Of a stretch of 64,000 bases of DNA, positions 34,234 to 42,246 are shown one piece after another. Where the stretch lies: contig NZ_JAIWNB010000027.1 in assembly GCF_020215705.1 (NCBI RefSeq), positions 62,001 through 126,000 on the forward strand, in the 5' to 3' direction. Position numbers and translations under genes: made by a program. The notes beneath the pieces are model-generated. The model did not search any database and had not been told where the DNA came from. It saw only the letters and a list, made by a program, of their open reading frames with translations. Numbering within the stretch: position 1 is the first letter of the stretch; every line of letters starts with the position of its first letter. The DNA comes from Nonomuraea aurantiaca (lineage in GTDB: Bacteria > Actinomycetota > Actinomycetes > Streptosporangiales > Streptosporangiaceae).

Positions 34234-37116
34234 TCACGGGGACGAGAGCGCGTACCTCTCCGGGTTGGGGATCGCCGCGCCCTTGACCAGGGCGGCCGCG
34301 TAGCGCTCCGCGCCCAGCGCCGCCCGGCACCGCCCGGCCAGCGCGACCACGAACGGATCGGCCGACTCGGTGATCCCGCGCAGCACCCGGGCCGCCCCCA
34401 GCAGCTCGGCGGCCATCAGGGGATCGCGGTGCTCGGCCACGCCTTCGAGCACGGTCGCGCGGGCCGTCCTGTCCTCGCAGGTGGCCATGAGCTCCAGCGC
34501 CCTGCGCGACGGCTCGGCCGGCTCGGCCACGCGGGCCAGCTCGACGTTCATGAACGCCCTGAACTGGGGAGGCGCGTCGATGTCCATGGCCAGGGCGCCG
34601 CGCAGCAGCTCGGCGGCCTCGCCCGGATCGCCGCGGCGCCGGGCCAGCTCGGCTCTGGCGTGCGTCACCCGGGCGATGGTCAGCGCGTCCTCGGAGCGCA
34701 GCGCCGCCTGCCAGGCCCGCTCCAGCGCGGTGGCGGCGCCCGCGTGGTCGCCGGTGCGCATCATGAGCTGGCTGAGCCGCAGCAGGAACATCATCGGCCC
34801 GAGCGGGGCCCCCAGCCCGGCCAGCTCCGTCGCGATCGGCTCCGGCTCCTTGGCGAGGGTCAGCGCGCGGGCGAAGTCGCCGCGGTTCTCGGCGGCCAGC
34901 GACAGCCAGAAGTAGGCGGTCCACTGCCCCCAGCGGTCGCCGGTCCGGCGCAGTCCGTCGAGCGCCGGCTCCAGCAGGGACTCGGCGCCGTCGACCGCCC
35001 CGTACTCGAACCGGACGATGCCCGCCACCAGCAGCGCCGTCGACCTGGTCCACGTGTCGGGATGATCAAGAAGCCGCTGGGCGCTCGCCTCCGTGACGGC
35101 CACCACGTCGGGCGGCGGACCCATGGCGACGCCCATCGCCCACGAGTGCAGCGCCGCCGGATGGTCGGACTCCCGGACCGCCCGGCTCGGCTCGGCGCCC
35201 ATGGCGGCCATCATGCACAGCCCATGGGCCAGCTCCCGCCCCTCGGGCGGGACGTCACCGACCTTGCGCAGCACGGCGGCCGCGTTCGCGATGATCTCGT
35301 GCCGCCGCCCGCGCATGATCCACGGCCACAGCCTGGGCAGGATGACCCGGAGCGGGTCGTCGGAGTGCCGGAGCGCCGCGTCCAGGTTGCCCTGCTCGGC
35401 GTCGAGCACGGCCAGCCACTTGACTTGCTCACCCGTCCGCAGGTGCGGCTCGGCGGCCTCGGCCAGCTCGGCGTAGTAGCGGGCGTGGGCCTGCCTGAGC
35501 TCCAGCAGATCAGCCGTGGTGCTCTCCGTGACGTACTGCCTGATCGTCTCCAGCATGGTGTAGCGGTCACCGGAGAGCGCGATCAGCGACTTGTCGACCA
35601 GCGAGGACAGCAGGTCGAGGTCGCCGCCGCAGACCCGGGTGATCGCCTCGGCCGTCGCCCCGCCGGAGAACACCGACAGCCCGCGCAGCAGCTCCCGCTC
35701 CTCCCGCGACAGCAGGTTCCAGCTCCAGTCGATGACCGCGCGCAGCGTGCGATGCCTGGGTTCGGAGGTACGGCTGCCGCGAAAGCCCAGCCGGTCGCCG
35801 AGCTGCTCGACCAGCATGGACACCGGCATCGTCCGCAGCCGGGCGGCGGCCAGCTCGATGGCCAGCGGGATGCCGTCAAGCTCGCGGCAGATCCGCGCGG
35901 CCTCGGCCGGCGCCGGGCTCAGGTCGGGACGGGCGGCGGCGGCGCGGTCGCGGAGCAGCTCCACGGCGGGCTCCTCCGCCAGCGGGAGTACGGGGTGCAG
36001 GGTCTCGCCGGGGATGTTCAGCGGCTCCCTGCTGGTGGCGATGATCCGCAGCCCGGCAACCTCGCCCAGCAGCCACTGCGCCACGCGCGCGGCCTCGTCG
36101 ATCAGGTGCTCGCAGTTGTCCAGCACGATCACCGGTGACATGCCGCGCAGCGCTCTGACCAGGTCGGACGTCTTGAACACGGCCTCCAGCGCGGCCCGTA
36201 CCCCGGCCGCCGGAGCCAGCTCGACCAGCCACACCCCATCGGGCACGCGCAGCGTCGCGACGGCCTCGACGGCCAGCCGGGTCTTCCCCGCGCCACCGGG
36301 CCCCACGAGCGTGATCAGCCGGGCACCCGTCAGCGCCCGGATGCGGGCGACGTCATCGCTGCGGCCGACGAAGAGCGCCCGGATGCGGGCGAGGTCGTCG
36401 CCGCGGCCGACGAAGCTGGTCAGCCGGGCGGGCAGGTTGCTCCTGGGCTCCGGCTCCTCCTCACGCAGCGCCGCGAGGTGCGCCTCCCGCAGCTCGGCCC
36501 CCGGATCGACGCCCAGCTCGTCCGCCAGCCGCGCCCTGATCCGCTCGAAGACCTCCAGCGCCTGTCCCCGCCGTCCGTCCGCCACCATGGCCCGCATCAG
36601 CAGCGCGTGGAACGGCTCGCGCAGCCGGTGCTCGGCGACCAGCTCCTCCAGCTCCGCCACGACGTCGCCGCCCGCGGCCAGGTCCGCCGCGATCCGGCTC
36701 GCCAGCGCCGCCAGCCGCAGCTCCTCCAGCCGGGCGGCCGGGGCCAGCGCGAAGGGCAGGTCGATGCCGCCCAGCGCCGGGCCGCGCCAGAGCGCCAGCG
36801 CGCCGTGCGCGTCGCCCGCGCGGGCCAGCCGCTCGAACGCCTGCGCGTCCACCTCATCGGCCGGTACGTCGAGCAGGTAGCCGCTCGGATGGGAGGAGAT
36901 CAGCCCGGGTGCCTCCCTGCGCGCCCTGGACACCAGCGACTGCAGCGCGGCCATCGGATGCTCGGGCGGCTCACCCGGCCACAGGTCGTCGATCAGCCGG
37001 TCGTACGTCACCACCCGGCCGGGATCGAGCGCCAGGCGGATCAGCAGCGCCCGCACCCGCGCGCCGCCGACCGCGGCCCCCGCGATCTGGAGCGGCCCCA
37101 GGATCCCGATCCGCAT
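34234..37116 (-). CDS. SARP/AfsR-type regulator with BTAD, NB-ARC ATPase and TPR-like region
   Basis: A 960-residue regulator. Residues 1-80 form an OmpR-like winged helix (MRIGILGPLQIAGAAVG, RALLIRLALDPGRVVTYDRL), 85-235 a bacterial transcriptional activation domain, 250-520 an NB-ARC-like ATPase with Walker A in LVGPGGAGKTRLAVEA and Walker B-like PVIVLDNCEHL, and the rest about 400 residues of helical TPR-like repeats. SARPs of this size act as pathway regulators of secondary metabolism. ATG 37116 has GGAGGG upstream. A 42-bp tandem duplication just before the ATPase repeats FVGR[G/S]DD[L/V]ARIRAL. The target is not known; the PKS lies 20 kb away. Confidence 0.9.
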   Translation of the reverse strand: MRIGILGPLQIAGAAVGGARVRALLIRLALDPGRVVTYDRLIDDLWPGEPPEHPMAALQSLVSRARREAPGLISSHPSGYLLDVPADEVDAQAFERLARAGDAHGALALWRGPALGGIDLPFALAPAARLEELRLAALASRIAADLAAGGDVVAELEELVAEHRLREPFHALLMRAMVADGRRGQALEVFERIRARLADELGVDPGAELREAHLAALREEEPEPRSNLPARLTSFVGRGDDLARIRALFVGRSDDVARIRALTGARLITLVGPGGAGKTRLAVEAVATLRVPDGVWLVELAPAAGVRAALEAVFKTSDLVRALRGMSPVIVLDNCEHLIDEAARVAQWLLGEVAGLRIIATSREPLNIPGETLHPVLPLAEEPAVELLRDRAAAARPDLSPAPAEAARICRELDGIPLAIELAAARLRTMPVSMLVEQLGDRLGFRGSRTSEPRHRTLRAVIDWSWNLLSREERELLRGLSVFSGGATAEAITRVCGGDLDLLSSLVDKSLIALSGDRYTMLETIRQYVTESTTADLLELRQAHARYYAELAEAAEPHLRTGEQVKWLAVLDAEQGNLDAALRHSDDPLRVILPRLWPWIMRGRRHEIIANAAAVLRKVGDVPPEGRELAHGLCMMAAMGAEPSRAVRESDHPAALHSWAMGVAMGPPPDVVAVTEASAQRLLDHPDTWTRSTALLVAGIVRFEYGAVDGAESLLEPALDGLRRTGDRWGQWTAYFWLSLAAENRGDFARALTLAKEPEPIATELAGLGAPLGPMMFLLRLSQLMMRTGDHAGAATALERAWQAALRSEDALTIARVTHARAELARRRGDPGEAAELLRGALAMDIDAPPQFRAFMNVELARVAEPAEPSRRALELMATCEDRTARATVLEGVAEHRDPLMAAELLGAARVLRGITESADPFVVALAGRCRAALGAERYAAALVKGAAIPNPERYALSSP
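36332..36415 (-). repeat. 42-bp tandem duplication in the SARP regulator
   Basis: Two adjacent 42-base units (36332-36373 and 36374-36415) encode FVGRSDDVARIRAL and FVGRGDDLARIRAL. Only one copy would be expected at the NB-ARC entry. Confidence 0.85.
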
Positions 37117-37138
37117 CCACCCTCCAACAAAGGGCCGC

Positions 37139-37474
37139 TCAGCTCTTGGGGCTGGCGCTCTGGACGACCTCGAACGACCAGATCTGCGATCCGGACGCGG
37201 CGGGCCCCTGACCGTGGCCATGCCCCTGGGCGGCCCCGGCTTGCGCGTGCCCGCGCTGGAAGGCCTGACCCTGCTGCCACGTCTGGAAGTCGTCCTCGCT
37301 GCGCCAGCGGGTGTAGACCAGGTACTGGTCGGTGCCCTCGACCGGCCTGAGCAGCTCGAACCACTCGAACCCGTCGGCCGACTCCACCATGCCCGCCCGG
37401 TTGGAGAAGCGTCGCTCCAGCTCCTCCCGCATATCCGCCGGCACGGTCAGGACGTTGATCTTCACGACTGACAA
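37139..37474 (-). CDS. MhuD-like heme-degrading monooxygenase (ABM fold)
   Basis: A 111-residue antibiotic-biosynthesis-monooxygenase-fold protein. SVVKINVLTVPADMREELE and GFEWFELLRPVEG, RWRSEDDFQTWQQG and FQRGHAQA follow the layout of mycobacterial MhuD, with the equivalents of its Asn (KIN), Trp (QTW) and haem-binding His (RGH). MhuD opens haem in the cytosol to release iron. A His/Gly insert (GAAQGHGHGQG) follows the haem-ligand region. TTG 37474 is preferred as start since GAGAGGGG lies six bases upstream. It lies 22 bases upstream of the SARP gene and may share its transcript. Confidence 0.82.
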   Translation of the reverse strand: MSVVKINVLTVPADMREELERRFSNRAGMVESADGFEWFELLRPVEGTDQYLVYTRWRSEDDFQTWQQGQAFQRGHAQAGAAQGHGHGQGPAASGSQIWSFEVVQSASPKS

Positions 37475-37567
37475 CGGAACCCCTCTCCTCTCCGCCAACG
37501 CTAGCGTCAGCGCGCCACGCCTTGCGATCTGGGTGCGCGAAGCTGGTCGCGCACCGCGCGGAGGGCG

Positions 37568-37606
37568 TGCCGCACCTCACCCCGCTCCAGCAGCTTCGAC
37601 AGCGCC
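37568..37606. repeat. 39-bp direct repeat, copy 1 (matches 39627-39665)
   Basis: Identical over 39 bases to a segment inside the FabH-like gene. The copy here is outside any gene, just downstream of the FAD monooxygenase. The two copies bracket the FAD monooxygenase and its TetR gene. Confidence 0.9.
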
Positions 37607-37631
37607 GGCTCCTCCAAGGTACGGCGTTGGA

Positions 37632-38882
37632 CTACGAGAACACCTTCGCCTTGAGCGACGGGAAGCGCTGGGCCGTACGCAGGAAGGTCTTGAAGCCGAT
37701 CCTGGCGGCCCGGCTCTCGCCGACGAACTGCTCGGCCGCGCGGAGCGAGTCCCGCACGGCCGCGAAGCCGTACTCGCGCATCCGCTCCTCGTAGTCCGCG
37801 ATGGCCTCGACCGTGTCGCGTCCGCCGGTCAGCGCCAGGCAGAGCAGGTGGGCGTCGCGCAGGGCGGTGTTGGCGCCGATGCCGCGCATCGGCGTCATGC
37901 TGTGGATGGCGTCGCCGAGCAGCGTGATGGTGGTGGCCGGCCACGGCTCGATCGGGATCGAGGTGCGGATCGGCAGCAGCGAGACCGTGTCGGGGTCGGA
38001 CAGGTCGATCAGCTTGTGCAGATCGGGGTGCCAGGACTCGACCATCTCCGCCACCGTCCGCTTGAGCCGCGCGCCCGGCAGGTCGGCGACGTCGGCGGGG
38101 AAGCGGTCCTTGGCGGCGCCCACGGCCCAGAGGATGTAGCTGCCGGCGTTGTCCATCAGCGCGCCCTGCTGCTCTGTGGCCCCGATGGCGCCGACCGGCG
38201 CGGTGTCGGTCAGGTCGTGCGGGGCGCAGAACATGCCGAGGCCCTTGGGCGGGATGATGGTGTTCGGGCCCTCGACGAGCCGCCGCGAGATGAGTGCCCT
38301 GGTCGCGTCGGTGAGCGGGAACTTGCCCGCCACCGTGGTGATGCCGGTCTCGACCCGCTCGGCGTGCGGCAGATACTGCTTGCGCACCCGCGAGTTGCCG
38401 CCGTCGGCGGCAACCACGACGTCGGCCGTGTCGTTGGAGCCGTCGGCGAAGAACAGCTCGATGCGGCCGTCGGGCAGCCGCTCGTAGCGCTCGTACGTCT
38501 TGCCGAGCCGCACCACCTCCTCCAGCCCGGTCAGCAGCACCTGCCTGAGCGTGATGCGGCTCACGGAGTGGTGGTCGTCGGCCGGGTCGGCCGCGGGCGC
38601 GGTCTCGATCAGCGCGAGCGTGCCGAGCCGCTCGGTGAGGAAGCCGAAGTCCTGGCCGCCCTGCCCGGTCGTGGCGAGGAACGCCTGCCAGAGCGCCGCC
38701 GGCAGGCAGTCGTGGAGCGCGCGGGCGCCGTTGGGGTCGATGTGCACCCGGTAGCCCTGCAGCCGGTCGGCCGGGGTGCGGTCCCGCTCGTAGACGGTGA
38801 CGTGCTTGCCGGCCTTGCGGAGTCCCTGAGCGAGGCAGAGGCCGCCGACCCCGCCGCCGATGATCGCGATGTGCTCTGTCAT
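37632..38882 (-). CDS. FAD-dependent monooxygenase (class A flavoprotein)
   Basis: A 416-residue PHBH-fold flavoprotein. MTEHIAIIGGGVGGLCLAQG is the GxGxxG dinucleotide fold, VVVAADGGNSRVR the DG motif, and LLGDAIHSMTPMRGIGANTA the GD motif that contacts the ribityl chain. These enzymes hydroxylate aromatic or polyketide substrates with NAD(P)H and O2. Starts at 38882 or 38888 are both possible. It diverges from a TetR gene; paired operator-like repeats lie between. The pair is enclosed by a 39-bp direct repeat. Confidence 0.9.
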   Translation of the reverse strand: MTEHIAIIGGGVGGLCLAQGLRKAGKHVTVYERDRTPADRLQGYRVHIDPNGARALHDCLPAALWQAFLATTGQGGQDFGFLTERLGTLALIETAPAADPADDHHSVSRITLRQVLLTGLEEVVRLGKTYERYERLPDGRIELFFADGSNDTADVVVAADGGNSRVRKQYLPHAERVETGITTVAGKFPLTDATRALISRRLVEGPNTIIPPKGLGMFCAPHDLTDTAPVGAIGATEQQGALMDNAGSYILWAVGAAKDRFPADVADLPGARLKRTVAEMVESWHPDLHKLIDLSDPDTVSLLPIRTSIPIEPWPATTITLLGDAIHSMTPMRGIGANTALRDAHLLCLALTGGRDTVEAIADYEERMREYGFAAVRDSLRAAEQFVGESRAARIGFKTFLRTAQRFPSLKAKVFS

Positions 38883-38894
38883 GTCCATGACTAT

Positions 38895-38937
38895 CAACCA
38901 CATGGATGATTCTGTCAACCATCCGGATGGATGATAG
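38895..38937. promoter_or_regulatory. Two operator-like TCAACCA...GGATGAT repeats
   Basis: TCAACCA-cat-GGATGAT and TCAACCA-tccggat-GGATGAT follow each other in the FAD-monooxygenase/TetR interval. The second contains a perfect 12-bp palindrome CCATCCGGATGG (38919-38930). Likely the TetR operator; it covers the start region of both genes. Confidence 0.6.
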
Positions 38938-38947
38938 TGTTCCGGGC

Positions 38948-39538
38948 ATGAGACGAGCGCCGGAGGAGAAGCAGCGCGACCCGGAGCGCACCAAGGCGCG
39001 CATCCTGCAGGCGGCGCTGGAGGAGTTCGCGGCCAAGGGGTTCGCCGGGGCGCGGGTCGGCGAGATCGCGGCCAGGGCCGGGGTCAACAAGCAGCTGATC
39101 TCTTACTACTTCGGCGGCAAGGAGGGGCTCTTCCGCGCGCTGAACACCCGCTGGGAGAGCGAGGAGAGCGTGTTCGCCGATCGCGGGTCGTCGCTGGGCC
39201 GGCTCATCGCGGGCTACGCGCGCGCCAACTCCAGCCGCCGCGACTTCGGCAAGCTGATGGTCTGGCAGGGGCTCACCGACGACGGCCCGCCCGATCCCGC
39301 CTTCGCCGACGAGGTGCGCCGCGACCTGGAGCACCTGCGCGCCCGCCAGGAGGCGGGGGAGTTCCCCGCCGACCTGGACCCGGCCGCGGTGCTGGTGGCG
39401 CTGTTCGGGATGGCCGCGGCGGGCATCGTCTTCCCGCACCTCGTCCGGGCCGCCTGCGGGCTCGACCCGGGCTCACCCGAGTTCGGCGACTACTACGCCG
39501 AGCAGCTGGAGCGGCTTGCCGACCACCTGCGCGACTGA
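38948..39538 (+). CDS. TetR-family repressor
   Basis: A 196-residue TetR regulator. The HTH is TKARILQAALEEFAAKGFAG followed by ARVGEIAARAGVNKQLISYYF; the helical ligand domain follows. MRRAPEEKQRDPERT at ATG 38948 is the usual start; ATG 38927 upstream would place the start inside the operator. Divergent from, and probably repressing, the FAD monooxygenase. Confidence 0.9.
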   Translation: MRRAPEEKQRDPERTKARILQAALEEFAAKGFAGARVGEIAARAGVNKQLISYYFGGKEGLFRALNTRWESEESVFADRGSSLGRLIAGYARANSSRRDFGKLMVWQGLTDDGPPDPAFADEVRRDLEHLRARQEAGEFPADLDPAAVLVALFGMAAAGIVFPHLVRAACGLDPGSPEFGDYYAEQLERLADHLRD

Positions 39539-39553
39539 AGCCGGCCTACGAGG

Positions 39554-40492
39554 TCAAGGGCAGCGGACGATCATCCCCGCGTACGAGAGATTCCCGCCGA
39601 ACCCGAACAGCAGCATCGGCGCCCCCTGCCGCACCTCACCCCGCTCCAGCAGCTTCGACAGCGCCAGCGGCACGCTCGCGGCCGAGGTGTTGCCCGATTC
39701 GACCACGTCGCGGGCCACGATCGCGTTGACCGCGCCGAGCTTCTGCGCGATCGGCTCGATGATCCGCAGGTTCGCCTGGTGCAGCACCACGGCCGCCAGC
39801 TCCTCCGGCTTGACGCCGCCACGCTCGCACGCCCGCCGGGCGATCTCCGGCAGCCGCGTGGTGGCCCAGCGGTAGACGGTCTGGCCGTCCTGGGCGAAGC
39901 GGGTGGGCGTGCCGCCGATCCGTACCGCGCTGCCCAGCTCGGGGGCCGAGCCCCAGACGACGGGCCCGATCTCCGGCTCCGCCGCCGCGCTGAGCACCGC
40001 CGCCCCGGCGCCGTCGCCGGTCAGGACGCACGTCGTACGGTCGGTCCAGTCGGTCACCGCCGTCATCTTGTCCACCCCCACGACCAGCGCGTGCATGGCG
40101 GCCCCCGCCCTGATCGTGTGGTCGGCCATGGCCAGCGCGTGGGTGAAGCCGGAGCACGAGACGCCCAGGTCCATGACGGCCGCGTCCGGCACGCCGAGTT
40201 TGGCCGCGACGCGGGAGGCGATGTTCGGCGCCCGCTCGGTCTGGGTGCAGGTGGCCACGAGGACGAGGTCGATGTCGGCGGCGTCCAGCCCGCTGCCTGC
40301 CAGCGCCTTGGCCGCCGCGTGCCCGGCCAGCTCCGTCACGCCCTCCTCCGGCCCGGCCACGTGCCTGGTACGGATTCCGACCCGCTTGGTGATCCACTCG
40401 TCGGAGGTGTCGACCATGGTGGCGAGGTCGTCGTTGGTCAGCACCTTGGCGGGCTGATAGTGGCCGGTGGCGACGAGGCGTGATCCAGTCAT
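39554..40492 (-). CDS. FabH-like 3-oxoacyl-ACP synthase III
   Basis: A 312-residue thiolase-fold condensing enzyme. The triad is Cys in DLGVSCSGFTHALAMA, His in VVLHQANLRIIEP and Asn in ESGNTSAASVPLALSKLL; the C-terminus ends GFGGNLSYAGMIV. KAS III enzymes join an acyl-CoA to malonyl-ACP to start fatty-acid or polyketide chains. The gene is solitary, away from any fatty-acid operon, and has its own divergent TetR regulator, so it is probably a specialised paralogue. Its C-terminal coding region contains one copy of the 39-bp repeat. Confidence 0.93.
   Translation of the reverse strand: MTGSRLVATGHYQPAKVLTNDDLATMVDTSDEWITKRVGIRTRHVAGPEEGVTELAGHAAAKALAGSGLDAADIDLVLVATCTQTERAPNIASRVAAKLGVPDAAVMDLGVSCSGFTHALAMADHTIRAGAAMHALVVGVDKMTAVTDWTDRTTCVLTGDGAGAAVLSAAAEPEIGPVVWGSAPELGSAVRIGGTPTRFAQDGQTVYRWATTRLPEIARRACERGGVKPEELAAVVLHQANLRIIEPIAQKLGAVNAIVARDVVESGNTSAASVPLALSKLLERGEVRQGAPMLLFGFGGNLSYAGMIVRCP
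39627..39665. repeat. 39-bp direct repeat, copy 2 (inside the FabH-like gene)
   Basis: This copy encodes ALSKLLERGEVRQ of the FabH-like protein, so it is the ancestral one. Distance to copy 1 is 2059 bases. Confidence 0.9.
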
Positions 40493-40514
40493 GGGCGGGA
40501 CTATAGCAACCGAC

Positions 40515-40544
40515 CGTTCGGACGCTAAACGGCTTCGGACGCTA
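40515..40544. promoter_or_regulatory. TTCGGACGCTA direct repeat and CCGTT-N9-AACGG dyad
   Basis: Between the FabH-like gene and the divergent TetR gene, TTCGGACGCTA occurs twice with a 17-base period (40517 and 40534). The first copy is bracketed by CCGTT...AACGG (40515-40533). Probable TetR operator. Confidence 0.55.
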
Positions 40545-40554
40545 GACTGCCTGG

Positions 40555-41157
40555 ATGAGTCCACGGAGATCCGTGGCGGAGGCCCTCGGCACCCGCTCCG
40601 CCATCCTCGACCGCTCGGTCGCCATCGCCTCCCTCGAAGGGCTGGAAGGGCTGACCATCGGCCGCCTCGCGACCGAGCTCGGCATGAGCAAATCCGGGGT
40701 GCTCGGTCATTTCGGCTCGAAAGAAGCGCTGCAGCTGGCGGTGCTGGAACGGGCCGGCGAGGTCTTCCGCGCGGAGGTATGGGAGCCGGTCGTCCGGATC
40801 GAGCCGGGACTACGCCGGCTGCGGGCGCTCTGCGAGGAGTGGATCTCCTACCTGGAGCGCGGCGTCTTCCCCGGCGGCTGCTTCTTCGTCGCCGCGGCCC
40901 ACGAGTTCGACGGGCGCGTGGGGGCGGTGCGTGACGCGGTGGCGGCCCGGTTCGACGCCTGGCGGGGGCGGCTGCTCAAGGAGACGCGGCGGGCCGTGGC
41001 CGCCGGGGACCTGCCGGGCGGCACCGAGGCCGATCAGCTGGTGTTCGAGCTGCACGGCCTGGTCATGTCGCTGAACCACGCCTTGCAGCTGCACGGCGAT
41101 CGGCAGGCCGTCGTATGGGCGCGCCGGGCCGTACGGGCTCGTCTGGGCATGCCTTAG
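40555..41157 (+). CDS. TetR-family regulator
   Basis: A 200-residue TetR protein with HTH LTIGRLATELGMSKSGVLGHFGSK (read in two parts, LTIGRLATELG and MSKSGVLGHFGSK) and a TetR_C-type ligand domain with the WISYLERGVFPGGCFF segment. It diverges from the FabH-like gene and probably represses it. The last eight codons plus stop are part of a 30-bp tandem duplication. Confidence 0.9.
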   Translation: MSPRRSVAEALGTRSAILDRSVAIASLEGLEGLTIGRLATELGMSKSGVLGHFGSKEALQLAVLERAGEVFRAEVWEPVVRIEPGLRRLRALCEEWISYLERGVFPGGCFFVAAAHEFDGRVGAVRDAVAARFDAWRGRLLKETRRAVAAGDLPGGTEADQLVFELHGLVMSLNHALQLHGDRQAVVWARRAVRARLGMP

Positions 41158-41187
41158 AAAGCACGGGCTCGTCTGGGCATGCCTTAG
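41133..41187. repeat. 30-bp tandem duplication across the TetR stop codon
   Basis: ACGGGCTCGTCTGGGCATGC plus CTTAG occurs at 41133 and again at 41163, a 30-base period. The second copy is non-coding, so the duplication left the TetR gene intact. Confidence 0.9.
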
Positions 41188-41211
41188 GACGCCGCGGCGA
41201 AGTCGGCGTCC
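41187..41211. terminator. Hairpin between TetR and the small hypothetical gene
   Basis: Perfect 8-bp stem GGACGCCG / CGGCGTCC with a nine-base loop at a convergent gene junction. Confidence 0.5.
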
Positions 41212-41224
41212 GGACAGGGTCAGG

Positions 41225-41437
41225 TCAGCTCGCGGAGAGCTCCTCGAAGAGCATCAGCGCCGCCTGGCGTACGTCCTGCGGCGCGAGGCCGTCGAGCGTC
41301 TCCCTGGCCTGGACGACGTCGCGTGTGGTGGCCAGCGTGATGGCCACGGACGCGGCCGCCGCGCGGTCCAGCGAGCCCGCCGGCGCGGCGTCGGCCAACT
41401 GCTGGGCGCTCGCGGCGAGGTCGAGGTTGTCTCTCAA
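41225..41437 (-). CDS. Small helical hypothetical protein
   Basis: A 70-residue Ala-rich helical protein (RDNLDLAASAQQLADAAPAG ... QAALMLFEELSAS). TTG 41437 is chosen as start because AGGAGG stands four bases before it. It lies about 140 bases from the two-component operon. I do not recognise it. Confidence 0.6.
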   Translation of the reverse strand: MRDNLDLAASAQQLADAAPAGSLDRAAAASVAITLATTRDVVQARETLDGLAPQDVRQAALMLFEELSAS

Positions 41438-41574
41438 CGGGCCTCCTCGGGTGATAGCGGGTCGGCCCATTGCATCACCTGACAGGGTGATTCATCCACT
41501 CTTCTTGGGGCCGTTCCCGTTTCGTCGGTCGAGAGGTCGTGCATACGTCCCCGCTTACCCCGTCTGACCATAGG

Positions 41575-42246
41575 TTACGCACCCGGTACCGCCAGGCCCG
41601 ATTCATAGGCGGTGATCACCGCTTGCACCCTGTCGCGCAGTCCGAGCTTGGCGAGCAGGTTGCTGACGTGCGACTTCACGGTGTGCTCGCTGACCACCAT
41701 GGTCTGGGCGATCTCCGCGTTCGACAGTCCGCGCGCGATGAGCTGCAGCGTCTCGCGCTCTCGCGCGGTCAGTACGGCCAGCGCGTCGGCCGGCCTGGCG
41801 GCGGGCCGGGAGGCGAACTGGGAGATCAGCCTCCTGGTCACCGTCGGCGCCAGCAGCGACTCACCCTCCGCGACCACCCGTACGGCGTTGACCAGGTCGT
41901 CCCGGCGCACGTCCTTCAGCAGGAACCCGCTGGCCCCCGCCCGCAGCGCGTCGTAGACATAGTCGTCGTGGTCGAACGTCGTGAGCATGAGCACCCGGCA
42001 GTCGGTCTCCGCGCACACGATCTTGGCCGCCTCGATGCCGTCCATCCTGGGCATGCGGATGTCGAGCAGGAGCACGTCGGCGCCGTGTTCGCGGACCGCG
42101 GCGACGGCCTGGAGCCCGTCGCCCGCCTCGGCCACCACGTCGATGTCCGGCTGCGCGTCCAGGATCATCGCGAACCCGCCGCGCACCAGCTCCTGATCGT
42201 CGGCGACCACGACCCGGATGCTCGGGGCCGCGTCCTGGCCGGTCAT
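41575..42246 (-). CDS. NarL/FixJ-type response regulator
   Basis: A 223-residue response regulator with phospho-acceptor Asp in VLLLDIRMPRMDG, LTTFDHDDYVYDAL and FLLKDVRRDD in the receiver, and a LuxR HTH (LTARERETLQLIARGLSNAE, IAQTMVVSEHTVKSHVSNLL). ATG 42246 overlaps the kinase stop by four bases. Last gene of a three-gene operon. Confidence 0.93.
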   Translation of the reverse strand: MTGQDAAPSIRVVVADDQELVRGGFAMILDAQPDIDVVAEAGDGLQAVAAVREHGADVLLLDIRMPRMDGIEAAKIVCAETDCRVLMLTTFDHDDYVYDALRAGASGFLLKDVRRDDLVNAVRVVAEGESLLAPTVTRRLISQFASRPAARPADALAVLTARERETLQLIARGLSNAEIAQTMVVSEHTVKSHVSNLLAKLGLRDRVQAVITAYESGLAVPGA

